DNA of 64,000 nt from positions 2,394,593 through 2,458,592 of the forward strand of contig NZ_CP007142.1 in the NCBI RefSeq assembly GCF_000940805.1, in the 5' to 3' direction. The DNA is from Gynuella sunshinyii YC6258 (GTDB taxonomy: Bacteria > Pseudomonadota > Gammaproteobacteria > Pseudomonadales > Natronospirillaceae). Positions 37,256-48,151 of this stretch are shown here, in pieces. How positions within the stretch are numbered: the first letter of the stretch is position 1; each line of letters opens with the position of its first letter. The translations under genes were made by a program, and so were the position numbers. The notes beneath the pieces were generated by a model. The model did no database searches. It was given only the letters and a program-made list of their open reading frames with translations, and was not told the DNA's origin.

Positions 37256-37522
37256 ATGGTTAAGGTCATAACTGGAATGTTGGTGATCTTGGTACTGGCT
37301 TCTGGTGTGGGAGTCATATATAGCACGCACCTGACGCGCAGCTATTTTACGCAGCTGCAGCAATTGGAAAAAGAAAGTGAACAATTAAATACGCTATACG
37401 GAAAATTACTGCTTGAAGAGAGTGCGTTGTCTGCGCCTGCGCGGATTGAGAACAAGGCCCGGGAGAGAGGCATGATTAACCCCAATACTGATCAAATCAA
37501 AGTTCTGCAGGAGCAACCTTGA
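37256..37522 (+). CDS. ftsL: Cell division protein FtsL
   Basis: This small bitopic divisome protein forms a complex with FtsQ and FtsB. The 88 residues comprise one N-terminal membrane helix (VITGMLVILVLASGVGVIYS), then a periplasmic coiled coil with leucine heptads (LQQLEKESEQLNTLYGKLLLEE). It lies 2 bases after rsmH and overlaps ftsI at its stop codon (TTGA). Confidence 0.93.
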   Translation: MVKVITGMLVILVLASGVGVIYSTHLTRSYFTQLQQLEKESEQLNTLYGKLLLEESALSAPARIENKARERGMINPNTDQIKVLQEQP

Positions 37523-39237
37523 ACACCGCATTGCAGAACAACGGCAGACAATTTTTAATTTACCTGATGCTGTTATCGGCATTGGGCGCTGTGATTTGGA
37601 AAACCGTAACGCTTCAGGTATTGGAAAAAAGTTTTTTGATCAATCAGGGTGATGCGCGGATCGAAGATACACGGGAGTTGGTAGCTACGCGGGGAGTAAT
37701 AACCGATAGAAATGGAAAAACTCTGGCTATGAGCACGCCACTTATTACTCTGACGGCGGAACCGCGCAAGCTGGATGTTGATACCTTGCCATTAATTTCC
37801 AAGCTTACAGATGTGCCCCTCAGTACGTTGGAAAAACGTTACCAGCGCAGTTCTGCATATATGTTGATTCGTCGTCATATGGTTCCCCAGGAAGCAGAAA
37901 AAATTCTGGCGTTGAGATCAGAGAATAAAGGGCTAAGAGGTCTGCGTTCAGAAGCAGAGTACCGTCGTTATTATCCAGCTGGAGAAGTTACCAGCCAGGT
38001 CGTTGGTTTGACTAATGTGGATGAACAGGGGCAAGAAGGCCTTGAATTGTCATTTGATTCATATTTGTCCGGTCGAAACGGGAAAAAATCTGTTTTGACG
38101 GATGTATATGGACAGATTATTCGTGACGTTGAATTAACAGCTCCAGCAAAAAATGGGACCGATCTGGTTTTGAGTATCGATCTTGATCTTCAGTACATGG
38201 CCTATCGCGAATTGCTGGCAGCGGTAATCCGGCATAAAGCCCGGTCAGGATCTCTGGTTATCCTTGATGTAAAAACCGGGGATATTCTGGCTATGGTCAA
38301 CCAGCCGTCGTTTAATCCCAATAATCGCAGCGAACTTAGTCCCGGAAGTATGCGCAACAGAGCAGTCACCGATGCGATTGAGCCCGGATCTGTCATCAAG
38401 GCTCTGACTCTTTCAGCGGCGCTTGAAACCGGTAAATTTACGGTTGATCAGATGTTCAATACGTCGCCGGGTTGGCGGCGTATTAATGGTTATACGATTC
38501 GTGATACTCATGACTATGGTGTATTAAGTTTTGAAAAAGTACTGATTAAATCCAGTAATATCGGTGCTTCAGAAATTGCTCTGAAGGTTGGTCCTCAAAA
38601 CATGTTTAAGACCTTTCATGATTTTGGTCTGGGGCAAAGCACCGGGATTGGTTTTCCTGGTGAAGCAAATGGCGTACTACCTAATAGAGTCAACTGGAAA
38701 GATATTGAACTGGCCACTCTGTCATATGGTTATGGTCTCACCGTAACACCGCTGCAGTTAGCAGTGGCTTATGCGGCGATTGCTAATCATGGAAAGAGAG
38801 TGACACCCCATATCGTGTTAAACGATGCAAAAGTACAGAGCACCCAGATTATTTCAGAAAAGACAGCCCACCTTATGACTCAGATGATGGAGCAGGTGAT
38901 CGAAAATGGTACAGGGAAAAAAGCCCGCAGTGATTTATACCGGATAGCGGGTAAAACTGGTACGGCTCATAAAGTTGGCAAACATGGTTATGATGACAAT
39001 AGATATGCTGCTTCGTTTGCGGGATTTGCGCCAGTGAGTAATCCCAGGCTGGCTATGATTGTCAGTCTGGATGACGTGGTTGGGGATGAATACTACGGAG
39101 GGGAAGTCTCCGCACCTGTATTTGGCGCTGTGATGGAACAGGCTCTACGGCATTTAGGCGTAAAACCGGATAAACAGAACAGTGACGTCAAAGACTATAT
39201 AGCGAAAGATATTTTTTCATCAGGAGGCAATCAATGA
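37519..39237 (+). CDS. ftsI: Septal peptidoglycan transpeptidase FtsI (PBP3)
   Basis: This class B penicillin-binding protein cross-links septal peptidoglycan. The 572-residue protein has one N-terminal membrane helix (FLIYLMLLSALGAVIWKTV), a pedestal domain with RGVITDRNG, and the transpeptidase motifs SVIK (Ser291-Lys294), SSN (345-347) and KTG (479-481). The start is a TTG at 37519 with AGGAG five bases upstream, sharing bases with the ftsL stop codon (TTGA); no ATG fits. This implies strict coupling to ftsL translation. Confidence 0.95.
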   Translation: MNTALQNNGRQFLIYLMLLSALGAVIWKTVTLQVLEKSFLINQGDARIEDTRELVATRGVITDRNGKTLAMSTPLITLTAEPRKLDVDTLPLISKLTDVPLSTLEKRYQRSSAYMLIRRHMVPQEAEKILALRSENKGLRGLRSEAEYRRYYPAGEVTSQVVGLTNVDEQGQEGLELSFDSYLSGRNGKKSVLTDVYGQIIRDVELTAPAKNGTDLVLSIDLDLQYMAYRELLAAVIRHKARSGSLVILDVKTGDILAMVNQPSFNPNNRSELSPGSMRNRAVTDAIEPGSVIKALTLSAALETGKFTVDQMFNTSPGWRRINGYTIRDTHDYGVLSFEKVLIKSSNIGASEIALKVGPQNMFKTFHDFGLGQSTGIGFPGEANGVLPNRVNWKDIELATLSYGYGLTVTPLQLAVAYAAIANHGKRVTPHIVLNDAKVQSTQIISEKTAHLMTQMMEQVIENGTGKKARSDLYRIAGKTGTAHKVGKHGYDDNRYAASFAGFAPVSNPRLAMIVSLDDVVGDEYYGGEVSAPVFGAVMEQALRHLGVKPDKQNSDVKDYIAKDIFSSGGNQ

Positions 39238-40685
39238 CTGTATTGCCTTTAAACAGGTATATCCCTGATGCTACTTCTGATCTGGTGATAAGTGGTATTC
39301 AACCAGACAGCCGCTTAATCACTAAAGGTGATTTGTTCGTTGCCACAAAAGGCGTCCATCAGGACGGCCTGATGTTTGTCGCTGAAGCAGCGAAAAAGGG
39401 TGCAGTGGCTGTACTGACTGACTCTAGTGCCCCGGTAAATACGTCATTACCCGTATTCAGAGTTGCTGATATGCCGGCAGTATTAAGTCAGTTGGCTGTT
39501 AATGTGTATGACAATCCCAGTCAGAATTTACGTGTGATCGGTGTTACAGGAACCAATGGCAAAACCTCTACCTGCCAGTTTATCGCCCAAATGCTGACTC
39601 TGTTGCATCAGCAGGCAGCTTATGTCGGCACTAATGGCCAGGGTATTTGGCCGAATTTATCTCTGATCGATAACACCACACTGGATATCGTGCGTAATCA
39701 GCAGGTGCTCAAGCAGTTTGTGGACAATGGTGCTTCATATTGCGCGATGGAGGTATCCTCTCATGGCCTGGATCAGCAACGTGTCCGAGGTATTACTTTT
39801 GACTGTGTCGTGTTTACCAATCTGAGTCGGGATCATCTGGACTATCATAAAACGCTGGAAGCATATGGCGCTGCTAAGAAAAAGCTTTTTACTGATTATG
39901 ATGTCGAAAAAGCGGTGGTAAATCTGGACGACACCTTGGGACGAGAACTGCTTGATATAACGCAACTGAGTTGTCTGAGCTATTCCATTGTTGATCAACA
40001 TGCTGACCTTTTCGTGACCGATATCGTGTTTCAGCCTCAGGGCATGTCTTTCAATCTTCATTTTCATCAACAGATAGAAAGCGTATCGGTCGGTCTGATT
40101 GGCAGGTTTAACATTGCCAATGTACTGGCAGCCACAGGCGTGCTGATACAACAGGGTTATACGTTGCATCAGATAGCCTTGGTATTGCCTGAGTTACATC
40201 CCATACAAGGACGGATGCAGCTCATTACCGGTGAACATCAAAAAACGGTTTCTATCGACTATTCACACACCCCTGATTCTCTGGAAAAGGCTTTGCTTGC
40301 CATGCGTGATCATTGTAGCGGTCAGCTATGGGTGGTGTTCGGTTGTGGTGGAGACCGCGATTCAGGAAAAAGACCACTGATGGCACAGGTGGCAGAACGA
40401 TTTGCAGACCACGTTGTGGTCACAGATGACAACCCTCGTACCGAGTCTTCGGCTGCCATAATGACCGACATTCGTGATGGTTTTTCTGAGGCCGCAATTA
40501 AAAGCGTGCAGTTTATTGCTGATAGAAAGCAGGCAATAAAACATGCGTTGTCGATGATGGACAGCGGTGACAGCGTATTGATTGCCGGTAAGGGGCATGA
40601 GGATTATCAGATTATCGGAACGACTAAGCACCACTTCTCTGACTATGAAGTCGTTACAGAGTTGGCAGCGGAGGTGGGTTTATGA
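39234..40685 (+). CDS. murE: UDP-MurNAc-L-Ala-D-Glu:meso-DAP ligase MurE
   Basis: This ligase adds the third amino acid of the peptidoglycan stem peptide. The 483-residue Mur ligase has the ATP loop VTGTNGKTSTCQF, EVSSHGLDQQRV and DDNPRTESS. The DNPR motif is the known signature for meso-diaminopimelate selectivity, consistent with a Gram-negative wall. It overlaps ftsI and murF by 4 bases on each side (ATGA). Confidence 0.97.
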   Translation: MTVLPLNRYIPDATSDLVISGIQPDSRLITKGDLFVATKGVHQDGLMFVAEAAKKGAVAVLTDSSAPVNTSLPVFRVADMPAVLSQLAVNVYDNPSQNLRVIGVTGTNGKTSTCQFIAQMLTLLHQQAAYVGTNGQGIWPNLSLIDNTTLDIVRNQQVLKQFVDNGASYCAMEVSSHGLDQQRVRGITFDCVVFTNLSRDHLDYHKTLEAYGAAKKKLFTDYDVEKAVVNLDDTLGRELLDITQLSCLSYSIVDQHADLFVTDIVFQPQGMSFNLHFHQQIESVSVGLIGRFNIANVLAATGVLIQQGYTLHQIALVLPELHPIQGRMQLITGEHQKTVSIDYSHTPDSLEKALLAMRDHCSGQLWVVFGCGGDRDSGKRPLMAQVAERFADHVVVTDDNPRTESSAAIMTDIRDGFSEAAIKSVQFIADRKQAIKHALSMMDSGDSVLIAGKGHEDYQIIGTTKHHFSDYEVVTELAAEVGL

Positions 40686-42034
40686 TTCGCGCGTTTAGTT
40701 TGTCAGAGCTTCAACAGATAATTCCCGGGGCAACGTTAAAAGGCAAGGATGTTGCAGTGACATCCATATCGACAGATAGCCGCAGCCTCAAGGCAGGAGA
40801 AACATACCTGGCTCTCAAAGGTCTTCACTTCGATGGTCATCAGTTTGTCACACAGTGTATTGAAAAAGGTGCTGTGGCGATCGTTGTAGAGCAACCATAT
40901 GACATTGACGTAGCTCAGTTGATCGTGCCGGACGGCCTGGTGGCATTGTCCCTTATAGCCCAATTGAATCGAAGATTGTGTACAGGAAAAGTTCTGGGTT
41001 TAACGGGAAGTGCTGGCAAAACATCCACCAAGGAGATGTTGTTATCTGTTTGTTCTTTGCGTGGTAATGCCATTGCGACTCAAGCGAACTTAAATAACAA
41101 CATCGGGGTGCCTTTCACGCTGTTGAGAATTTCCAGGAGTACTGAGTTTGCCATCATAGAAATGGGTACGAATACGCCTGGAGAAATAAATTTTTCCAGC
41201 AGGTGTTCTGAGCCGGATATCGGGTTGATTCTCAACGCCTCTGAACAGCATTACGAAGGCTTCGGTAGCCTGGATGCCATCCGCGAAGAAAAATCAGATC
41301 TACTGAATGGTATTCCTCAGGGGGGTACGGTGATCCTCAATGCTGATGATGGTGCCTATAAAGGCTGGTCACAGAAAGCACGGGAAAAATCGTTAAAAGT
41401 CATTTCGTTTGCTGTTAAACGAAATGACGCAGACTTTACTGCAGAACAACTAGCCAGTGATGAAAACGGAAAATTTTCATTTCGATTGCGAGCCGGCAAA
41501 GAAGCCGTCCGCATTGCATTAAATGTTGCAGGTCGCCACCAGGTTTCCAATGCGTTGGCTTGTGCGGCCATGGCTTATACCGCCGGTGTAAACCTAGCGA
41601 CCATTCAGAAAGGTTTGGAATATTTTGTTGGTGTAACCAAAAGGCTCGAAGTCTTAAATGGCATCAGAGAAACATGTATCTATAACGATACTTACAATGC
41701 CAGCCCAGCTTCTGTTTATGCTGGACTTGATCTGATGGCGGATATTGCCGGCAGAACCATTGCGGTGTTGGGGGATATGGCTGAACTTGGCGGCGAAAGT
41801 ATTTCACTCCATAAAGCAATCAGCCATTACGCGGAGCGGAAAGCCGATCTGGTGTTTTTTTATGGTCCACAGTTTGCGAGTGCGGCCGTTCATAATGTTT
41901 ATCTGGATAAACCTGAATTAATCAGGGCGGTAAAAGCAGCTCTGCGTAAAGGTGACAGAATATTGGTTAAGGGTGCCAACTGTATGAAGATGCAAGATGT
42001 AGTAAACGCATTAATACCGGAGAGTGCCCAATGA
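40682..42034 (+). CDS. murF: UDP-MurNAc-tripeptide:D-Ala-D-Ala ligase MurF
   Basis: This ligase adds D-Ala-D-Ala to complete UDP-MurNAc pentapeptide. The 450-residue protein has the ATP loop [27 protein letters not shown] and [10 protein letters not shown]. It needs D-Ala-D-Ala from a Ddl ligase, whose gene is not in this cluster. Overlaps with murE and mraY are 4 bases each. Confidence 0.97.
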   Translation: MIRAFSLSELQQIIPGATLKGKDVAVTSISTDSRSLKAGETYLALKGLHFDGHQFVTQCIEKGAVAIVVEQPYDIDVAQLIVPDGLVALSLIAQLNRRLCTGKVLGLTGSAGKTSTKEMLLSVCSLRGNAIATQANLNNNIGVPFTLLRISRSTEFAIIEMGTNTPGEINFSSRCSEPDIGLILNASEQHYEGFGSLDAIREEKSDLLNGIPQGGTVILNADDGAYKGWSQKAREKSLKVISFAVKRNDADFTAEQLASDENGKFSFRLRAGKEAVRIALNVAGRHQVSNALACAAMAYTAGVNLATIQKGLEYFVGVTKRLEVLNGIRETCIYNDTYNASPASVYAGLDLMADIAGRTIAVLGDMAELGGESISLHKAISHYAERKADLVFFYGPQFASAAVHNVYLDKPELIRAVKAALRKGDRILVKGANCMKMQDVVNALIPESAQ

Positions 42035-43116
42035 TTTACTGGCTCTCACCTTATTTAGAACACATTCATTCCGGTTTCGGAGTGCTTCAGTATCTGACCA
42101 TGAGGGCAATTCTGGGAGTATTGACAGCATTGGCTGTCAGTTTGTTTTTGGGCCCCAGAATGATTGAACGGTTGAAACATTATCAGATCGGTCAGGCTGT
42201 TCGCAGCGATGGACCTCAGACTCATTTGAGCAAGGCCGGTACTCCAACGATGGGTGGGGCTTTGATTTTGATATCAATGATTATCAGTACTTTATTGTGG
42301 TCTGATCTGACCAACCGTTATGTCTGGGTCGTGGTGGTGGTCACCATTATGTTTGGTGCTGTTGGCTGGGTGGATGACTACAAAAAAGTCGTGCAAAAAA
42401 ATTCAAGAGGCTTACCTGCCAGATGGAAATATTTCTGGCAATCTATTGCGGGTTTTGGTGCTGCAATATTCCTGTTTTACACGTCTACGAGTCCAATAGA
42501 AACTTCGTTAATTCTGCCTTTCTTTAAAAATGTTGCGTTACCACTGAGTGGGGCGTTATTCGTGTTGCTGACATACTTTGTCATTGTTGGTACCAGCAAT
42601 GCTGTCAATTTGACAGATGGTTTGGATGGATTGGCCATTTTGCCATCCGTTTTAATCTCAGGAGCATTTGCGATTTTTGCATATGTGACCGGCAACATAA
42701 ATTTTGCCGAATACCTGAATATTCCATATGTCGCTGGCAGTGGCGAAATGATTATTTTCTGCGGCTCAATTGTAGGAGCCGGTTTAGGGTTTTTATGGTT
42801 TAACACCTACCCGGCCCAGGTTTTTATGGGTGATGTTGGAGCGCTTGCTCTGGGAGCCGCAATTGGCGTGGTTGCCGTCATTGTTCGGCAGGAAATTGTA
42901 CTGGTTATTATGGGAGGTGTTTTTGTCGCCGAAACGCTTTCCGTTATTTTGCAGGTTGCTTCGTTCAAATTAACCGGAAAGCGAATTTTTCGCATGGCAC
43001 CTCTGCATCATCATTATGAATTAAAAGGCTGGCCGGAGCCGCGAGTGATTGTCCGTTTCTGGATCATTACCGTGGTTTTGGTGCTTATCGGTCTGGCAAC
43101 GTTGAAAATCAGGTAA
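42031..43116 (+). CDS. mraY: Phospho-N-acetylmuramoyl-pentapeptide transferase MraY
   Basis: This integral membrane enzyme makes lipid I on undecaprenyl phosphate. It has 361 residues with ten predicted membrane segments. Catalytic/metal motifs are [10 protein letters not shown] (Asp pair), [20 protein letters not shown] and the [11 protein letters not shown] loop near the C-terminus. It starts inside the murF stop codon (ATGA). Confidence 0.97.
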   Translation: MIYWLSPYLEHIHSGFGVLQYLTMRAILGVLTALAVSLFLGPRMIERLKHYQIGQAVRSDGPQTHLSKAGTPTMGGALILISMIISTLLWSDLTNRYVWVVVVVTIMFGAVGWVDDYKKVVQKNSRGLPARWKYFWQSIAGFGAAIFLFYTSTSPIETSLILPFFKNVALPLSGALFVLLTYFVIVGTSNAVNLTDGLDGLAILPSVLISGAFAIFAYVTGNINFAEYLNIPYVAGSGEMIIFCGSIVGAGLGFLWFNTYPAQVFMGDVGALALGAAIGVVAVIVRQEIVLVIMGGVFVAETLSVILQVASFKLTGKRIFRMAPLHHHYELKGWPEPRVIVRFWIITVVLVLIGLATLKIR

Positions 43117-43119
43117 GAC

Positions 43120-44478
43120 ATGGAACAACAGCTCAACAGTAAAAAATATGCGGTTGTCGGTCTGGGAATGACCGGGCTGTCGGCTGCCCGTTATTTACTG
43201 AGCAAGAAACAGTCGGTTCTGATAATGGATACCCGTATCAACCCCCCTGGTTTGAACGAAATTACTGAGCAATATCCGAATGTCAGAGTATTGACTGGAG
43301 CACTTGATCGGGAACTGCTTACAGAGGTTGACGAAATAATACTTAGTCCGGGTTTGTCCGTTCATTTGCCGGAAATACAGCATGCTATTGAAAATGGAGC
43401 ACAGGTATCAGGCGATATAGATCTGTTTTTGGAGCAGCTTGAAAATACGCAAACTCAAATAATTGCGATCACCGGCTCAAACGGAAAAAGTACCGTTACT
43501 GCACTGTTGGGGGAAATGGCGAGAGCAGCAAGCCCCCGGACGGCCGTGTGTGGCAACATTGGGGTGCCAGTGCTGGACTTTGTGGATCAGGATCTGGACT
43601 TTGTGATTCTGGAGTTGTCCAGCTTTCAGCTGGAAACGCTGAATCGCATGTCTGGTCATATCGCAACTATTCTGAATATCTCTGAAGACCACATGGATCG
43701 TTACGACAGTCTGGAAGATTACGTCCGGGCAAAGCAACGAATATTTGTGGGTAGTCGGGCAGCGGTAGTAAATCTGGATGACAACTGCACAACAAGTGGA
43801 CAAAACCTGCCCCCTCTTTGTATCGGCTACAGTTTGGAACTCTCTGGAAAAAATGGTTTTTCTCTTCAGGCTATAGAGGATGGCCACAAAGCCATTCTGT
43901 TTAATAACCATGAAACCTGGGTTAACAGTTCGCAGTTAAAACTAAAAGGTTCGCATAACCTGGCAAACTTCATGGCTGCTTTTGCACTAGGGCAACTAGC
44001 AGGTATCCACAAGGACATTATGATCGACGTGGCGTGTAATTTTACCGGACTTGATCATCGCTGTGAGTGGGTCGCTGAGAGAAACGGTATTGTTTTTATT
44101 AATGACTCAAAAGGCACCAATGTTGGCGCCACCATAGCCGCCTTAGCGGGGTTGGGAGATGAGTCGCTAAAGCATATTGTTCTGATCGCAGGTGGCATTG
44201 GTAAGGGTGCTGATTTCTCCAAGCTTGGAAAAACAATCCAACGGTTTTGTCGGAAAGTAATTTTGATTGGGCAGGATGCTGAATTGATTGCAGTTCACTT
44301 AAAGTCTGTAGAGCACGTATTTGCCGATACGTTGCAGAACGCTGTTGAGCGGGCTTGTGAGGGGGCGAAATCGGGCGACTTGGTATTGTTGTCCCCAGCC
44401 TGTGCAAGCATGGACATGTTTAAGAGCTTTGAGGATCGAGGAAATCAGTTCAAACGGATTGTGGGAGAGTTACGATGA
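43120..44478 (+). CDS. murD: UDP-MurNAc-L-Ala:D-Glu ligase MurD
   Basis: This ligase adds D-glutamate, the second stem-peptide residue. The 452-residue protein has VVGLGMTGLSAARYL for UDP binding, the ATP loop ITGSNGKSTVTALL, and NDSKGTNVGATIAAL. It lies 3 bases after mraY and overlaps ftsW by 4. Confidence 0.97.
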   Translation: MEQQLNSKKYAVVGLGMTGLSAARYLLSKKQSVLIMDTRINPPGLNEITEQYPNVRVLTGALDRELLTEVDEIILSPGLSVHLPEIQHAIENGAQVSGDIDLFLEQLENTQTQIIAITGSNGKSTVTALLGEMARAASPRTAVCGNIGVPVLDFVDQDLDFVILELSSFQLETLNRMSGHIATILNISEDHMDRYDSLEDYVRAKQRIFVGSRAAVVNLDDNCTTSGQNLPPLCIGYSLELSGKNGFSLQAIEDGHKAILFNNHETWVNSSQLKLKGSHNLANFMAAFALGQLAGIHKDIMIDVACNFTGLDHRCEWVAERNGIVFINDSKGTNVGATIAALAGLGDESLKHIVLIAGGIGKGADFSKLGKTIQRFCRKVILIGQDAELIAVHLKSVEHVFADTLQNAVERACEGAKSGDLVLLSPACASMDMFKSFEDRGNQFKRIVGELR

Positions 44479-45638
44479 CCACTATCCCAATGGTGTCTGA
44501 TGTCAGTCGTAAAGGTGCTTACTATGACCGGTGGTTCATGGTGGCAGTGATGAGTTTGTTGGCGATTGGGTTTCTGGTTGTCTGTTCTTCATCCATTGAG
44601 TACTCCAACAAGCTGTATGGCAGTTCCTTCTCAATTATGATTCGCCACGGTATATACATATTTATAGGTTTTTTAGCAGCGCTTGTCATAAGACAAATAC
44701 CTATTGCTGTTTGGCAGAAAAATGACTGGATCTTATTGTTGTTGGGACTTGCATTGTTGGTAGCGGTACTGATTCCGGGTATTGGGAAGTTGGTGAACGG
44801 TAGTTGGCGATGGATAAGACTTGGTCCAATTGGTATTCAATCAAGTGAATTAATGAAGTTTTTTTTGGTGATTTACATATCCGGTTACCTGATCAGAAGG
44901 GCTGAAGAAGTCAAAAGCCAGTGGTCAGGCTTTCTTAAGCCGATTGTGGTATTGGCGATTGTGATTGTGCTACTACTGCTCGAGCCTGACTTTGGCGCTG
45001 TTGTGGTCACTCTGTCGGCAGTGCTGGGAATGATGTTTTTGGGAGGCGTCAGGGCCAGTCAGTTCTTTGTTCTGGTTGTGGTTTGTTCTGCAGCGGTTGG
45101 TTTGTTGGCGATTGAGCAACCTTATCGGGTTCAACGCTTGCTGGCATTTACCGATCCCTGGTCTTCGGAAAATGTATTTGGATCGGGCTATCAATTAACA
45201 CAGGCACTCATTGCCTTTGGTCGCGGTGAATGGTTTGGAGTCGGGATCGGTAACAGTATCTTGAAATTATTTTATTTGCCTGAAGCCCATACCGATTTTG
45301 TATTTGCCATTCTTGGTGAAGAATATGGGCTATTTGGCGTTATGGTTGTGTTAGCGCTGTTTACCATTTTGATTGCCAGGATTTTTGCAGCTGGTCGTCT
45401 GGCTGAACAAAAACAGCAGACTTTTTCCGCGTATGTTTGTTATGGCATCGCCATCATTCTGGCCGTTCAGTCACTCATCAATGTGGGGGTCAATATTGGT
45501 TTGTTACCCACCAAGGGACTGACTCTGCCACTACTTAGTTATGGTGGCTCCAGTATCGTTGTGACGCTTGGAATGCTGGCCTTTGTTGCGCGTGCTTATA
45601 GCGAAGCACTGAGTGTTTCGAAGGAGGACGAGCAATGA
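44475..45638 (+). CDS. ftsW: Septal peptidoglycan glycosyltransferase FtsW (SEDS)
   Basis: This SEDS-family polymerase works with FtsI at the septum. The 387-residue protein has about ten membrane helices. Conserved SEDS elements are NGSWRWIRLGPIGIQSSELMK, LLEPDFGAVVV (catalytic Asp region), EAHTDFVFAILGEEYG, and LPLLSYGGSSIVV near the end. It overlaps murD and murG by 4 bases. Confidence 0.97.
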   Translation: MTTIPMVSDVSRKGAYYDRWFMVAVMSLLAIGFLVVCSSSIEYSNKLYGSSFSIMIRHGIYIFIGFLAALVIRQIPIAVWQKNDWILLLLGLALLVAVLIPGIGKLVNGSWRWIRLGPIGIQSSELMKFFLVIYISGYLIRRAEEVKSQWSGFLKPIVVLAIVIVLLLLEPDFGAVVVTLSAVLGMMFLGGVRASQFFVLVVVCSAAVGLLAIEQPYRVQRLLAFTDPWSSENVFGSGYQLTQALIAFGRGEWFGVGIGNSILKLFYLPEAHTDFVFAILGEEYGLFGVMVVLALFTILIARIFAAGRLAEQKQQTFSAYVCYGIAIILAVQSLINVGVNIGLLPTKGLTLPLLSYGGSSIVVTLGMLAFVARAYSEALSVSKEDEQ

Positions 45639-46714
45639 GCTGGAAAGTGTTGATCATGGCGGGTGGTACTGGAGGACATATTTATCCGGCGATGGCGGTG
45701 GCGGAAACAATGGTGAAAAAAGGGATGATTGTCCATTGGCTGGGAGCAATGCGAGGCATGGAAGCGGAGCTGGTTGCAAAAACCGAGTTTCCATTGCATT
45801 TGCTTCCAGTGACAGCGTATCAGGGAGGTGGTCTCAAGCGTAAATTAATTGCGCCGGTGAATCTCTTGAGATCCGTTTATGCGGCCATGCGGATACTCGA
45901 TCAAGTAAAGCCGGATATGGTGGTTGGCTTTGGTGGATATGCGTCAGCGCCCGGTGCAATTGCCGCGAAGATAAAACGCATTCCAGTGTTGATCCACGAA
46001 CAAAATGGAACACCGGGAATGACCAATGCCTATCTGAGCCGCTGGGTGGAAAAAGTGATTCAGGCGTTCCCGCATACTTTTCCGGAGAAGGTCAACCCAA
46101 TTACCTTGGGTAACCCTGTTCGGGAGGAATTGGTGAGTGTTAAAAAAATGCTGGAATGTGAAAACCTACAGCGCGTTTTGGTTCTTGGTGGTAGTTCTGG
46201 TGCTCAATCATTAAATATCATCATGCCAGAAGTGTTTTCGCAGATTAATCAACAACAAAGACCGGAAATTTATCATCAAACTGGTCAGGGAAAGCTGGAA
46301 GAAACATTGTCCAGTTATCAAAAGTATGGTGTTGAGGCGAATGTTGTTGAATATATAGGTAATATGGCAACTGCTTATGATTGGGCAGAGCTGGTGATAT
46401 CCAGATCCGGTGCCTCGACTGTTTCGGAGTTGGCGGTGGTCGGTAGGCCTTCGATTCTGATTCCTTATCCATGGCATAAAGATCAGCAGCAGTACTTTAA
46501 CGCCAGGGTACTGACCGATAGTCATGGAGCAGTAGTGTGCGAACAGGATGAACAGCTGAGTCAAAATCTGTTGCATTATATTAAACAGTTTATGGGTAAT
46601 CCGAAGATGCTGGTTAACATGGCCACCGCTTTGGAGCGTGTTGCTATTTGGGATTCAGCGGAAAGAATTGTGCGTTTGATTGAGAAATTTTTAGCAGGAA
46701 GAAGGCAGGGGTAA
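45635..46714 (+). CDS. murG: Lipid II synthase MurG
   Basis: This GT-B enzyme transfers GlcNAc from UDP-GlcNAc to lipid I at the inner face of the inner membrane. The 359-residue protein begins SWKVLIMAGGTGGHIYPAMA, with GGTGGH for lipid I binding, then VGFGGYASAPGAIAA, HEQNGTPGMTN, LGGSSGAQSLN, and ISRSGASTVSEL for UDP-GlcNAc. It lies 6 bases before murC. Confidence 0.97.
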   Translation: MSWKVLIMAGGTGGHIYPAMAVAETMVKKGMIVHWLGAMRGMEAELVAKTEFPLHLLPVTAYQGGGLKRKLIAPVNLLRSVYAAMRILDQVKPDMVVGFGGYASAPGAIAAKIKRIPVLIHEQNGTPGMTNAYLSRWVEKVIQAFPHTFPEKVNPITLGNPVREELVSVKKMLECENLQRVLVLGGSSGAQSLNIIMPEVFSQINQQQRPEIYHQTGQGKLEETLSSYQKYGVEANVVEYIGNMATAYDWAELVISRSGASTVSELAVVGRPSILIPYPWHKDQQQYFNARVLTDSHGAVVCEQDEQLSQNLLHYIKQFMGNPKMLVNMATALERVAIWDSAERIVRLIEKFLAGRRQG

Positions 46715-46720
46715 GACGAA

Positions 46721-48151
46721 ATGACAAAAGTGACCTTTGAAATTCCTGAAATGCGAAGAATCAAAAATATCCACTTCATAGGTATTGGTGGAGTTGGAAT
46801 GTGTGGTATTGCAGAAGTTTTGTTGAATCAGGGATATCACATTAGTGGATCAGATATTCGGCCTTCGGCGGTAACTCAACGACTGGAGCAACTGGGTGCC
46901 CGCATTGCAATTGGACATACTGCCGAGAACGTCATGAATGTTGATGTCGTGGTTGTTTCCAGTGCAATTGATACTGAGAACCCCGAAATACATCAGGCCA
47001 ATGAGCTACGTATACCGATTGTGCCGAGAGCGGAAATGCTTGGCGAACTGATGAGGTTTCGTCATGGTATCGCCATCGCCGGAACACATGGAAAAACCAC
47101 CACAACCAGTCTTGTGGCATCGATTCTGGCAGAAGCTAATTTAGATCCTACATTCGTGATCGGAGGCAAGCTGACCAGCGCAGGAACTAACGCAAAGTTG
47201 GGTACCAGTCACTATCTCGTCGCTGAAGCGGACGAGAGTGATGCGTCATTTTTACACCTGCAGCCGATGACGGCAATTGTTACCAATATCGATGCAGATC
47301 ATATGTCCACTTACGGTGGGGATTTTGAACAGGTTAAGGATGCTTTTGTCAGCTTTTTGCACAACTTGCCATTTTATGGGCTGGCTGTTGTTTGTGTTGA
47401 TGATGAACACGTGAAATCAATATTACCGAAGTTAACCCGGCAATTTGTGACCTATGGTTTTTCGCCAGAAGCTGATTATTATGCTTACGGTGTGCAGCAG
47501 CATGGAATGCGAACTCAGTTTAAAGTTAAGCGCCCAGGGTGTAGTGACGATCTCGAAATCACCATTAATATGCCGGGTCGACACAATGTTCAAAATGCAT
47601 TGGCGGCTATCGCCGTGGCGACTGATGAAGGGATAGCGGATATTGCCATCGTCCAGGGATTAGAACGTTTCCGGGGAGTGGGAAGACGGTTTCAGGTGCA
47701 AGGAGAATTTTCTACAGATAATGGCACAGTCATGTTGGTAGATGACTACGGTCATCACCCTAGAGAAGTGGACGTCACGATTGCCGCGATTCGTGAAGGC
47801 TTTCCCGAGCGTAGACTGGTGACTATTTTTCAGCCCCACAGATATAGCCGTACCCGGGATTTATACGAGGATTTTGTGTCGGTTTTATCCAAGGTGGATG
47901 TTCTGCTACTGATGGAAGTATATCCCGCAGGTGAGGAACCAATTAATGGTGCAGATGGGCGCAGCCTATGCCGCAGTATTCGCCAAAGAGGCAGAATAGA
48001 TCCTATATTTGTTGAAGATAAAAAACTATTGCCTGGAATACTGAAGGATATATTGCAGGATGGAGATTTGCTGCTCACTCAGGGAGCTGGAAATATCGGA
48101 CTGATATCTGTGGAGTTGTCTGAGAACAATCTGGGGTTTGCAAAATCATGA
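46721..48151 (+). CDS. murC: UDP-N-acetylmuramate--L-alanine ligase MurC
   Basis: This ligase adds L-alanine, the first stem-peptide residue. The 476-residue protein has [18 protein letters not shown] for UDP binding, the ATP loop [13 protein letters not shown], and [16 protein letters not shown]. Its stop overlaps the ftsQ start (ATGA), so no murB or ddlB lies between them as in many relatives. Confidence 0.97.
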   Translation: MTKVTFEIPEMRRIKNIHFIGIGGVGMCGIAEVLLNQGYHISGSDIRPSAVTQRLEQLGARIAIGHTAENVMNVDVVVVSSAIDTENPEIHQANELRIPIVPRAEMLGELMRFRHGIAIAGTHGKTTTTSLVASILAEANLDPTFVIGGKLTSAGTNAKLGTSHYLVAEADESDASFLHLQPMTAIVTNIDADHMSTYGGDFEQVKDAFVSFLHNLPFYGLAVVCVDDEHVKSILPKLTRQFVTYGFSPEADYYAYGVQQHGMRTQFKVKRPGCSDDLEITINMPGRHNVQNALAAIAVATDEGIADIAIVQGLERFRGVGRRFQVQGEFSTDNGTVMLVDDYGHHPREVDVTIAAIREGFPERRLVTIFQPHRYSRTRDLYEDFVSVLSKVDVLLLMEVYPAGEEPINGADGRSLCRSIRQRGRIDPIFVEDKKLLPGILKDILQDGDLLLTQGAGNIGLISVELSENNLGFAKS

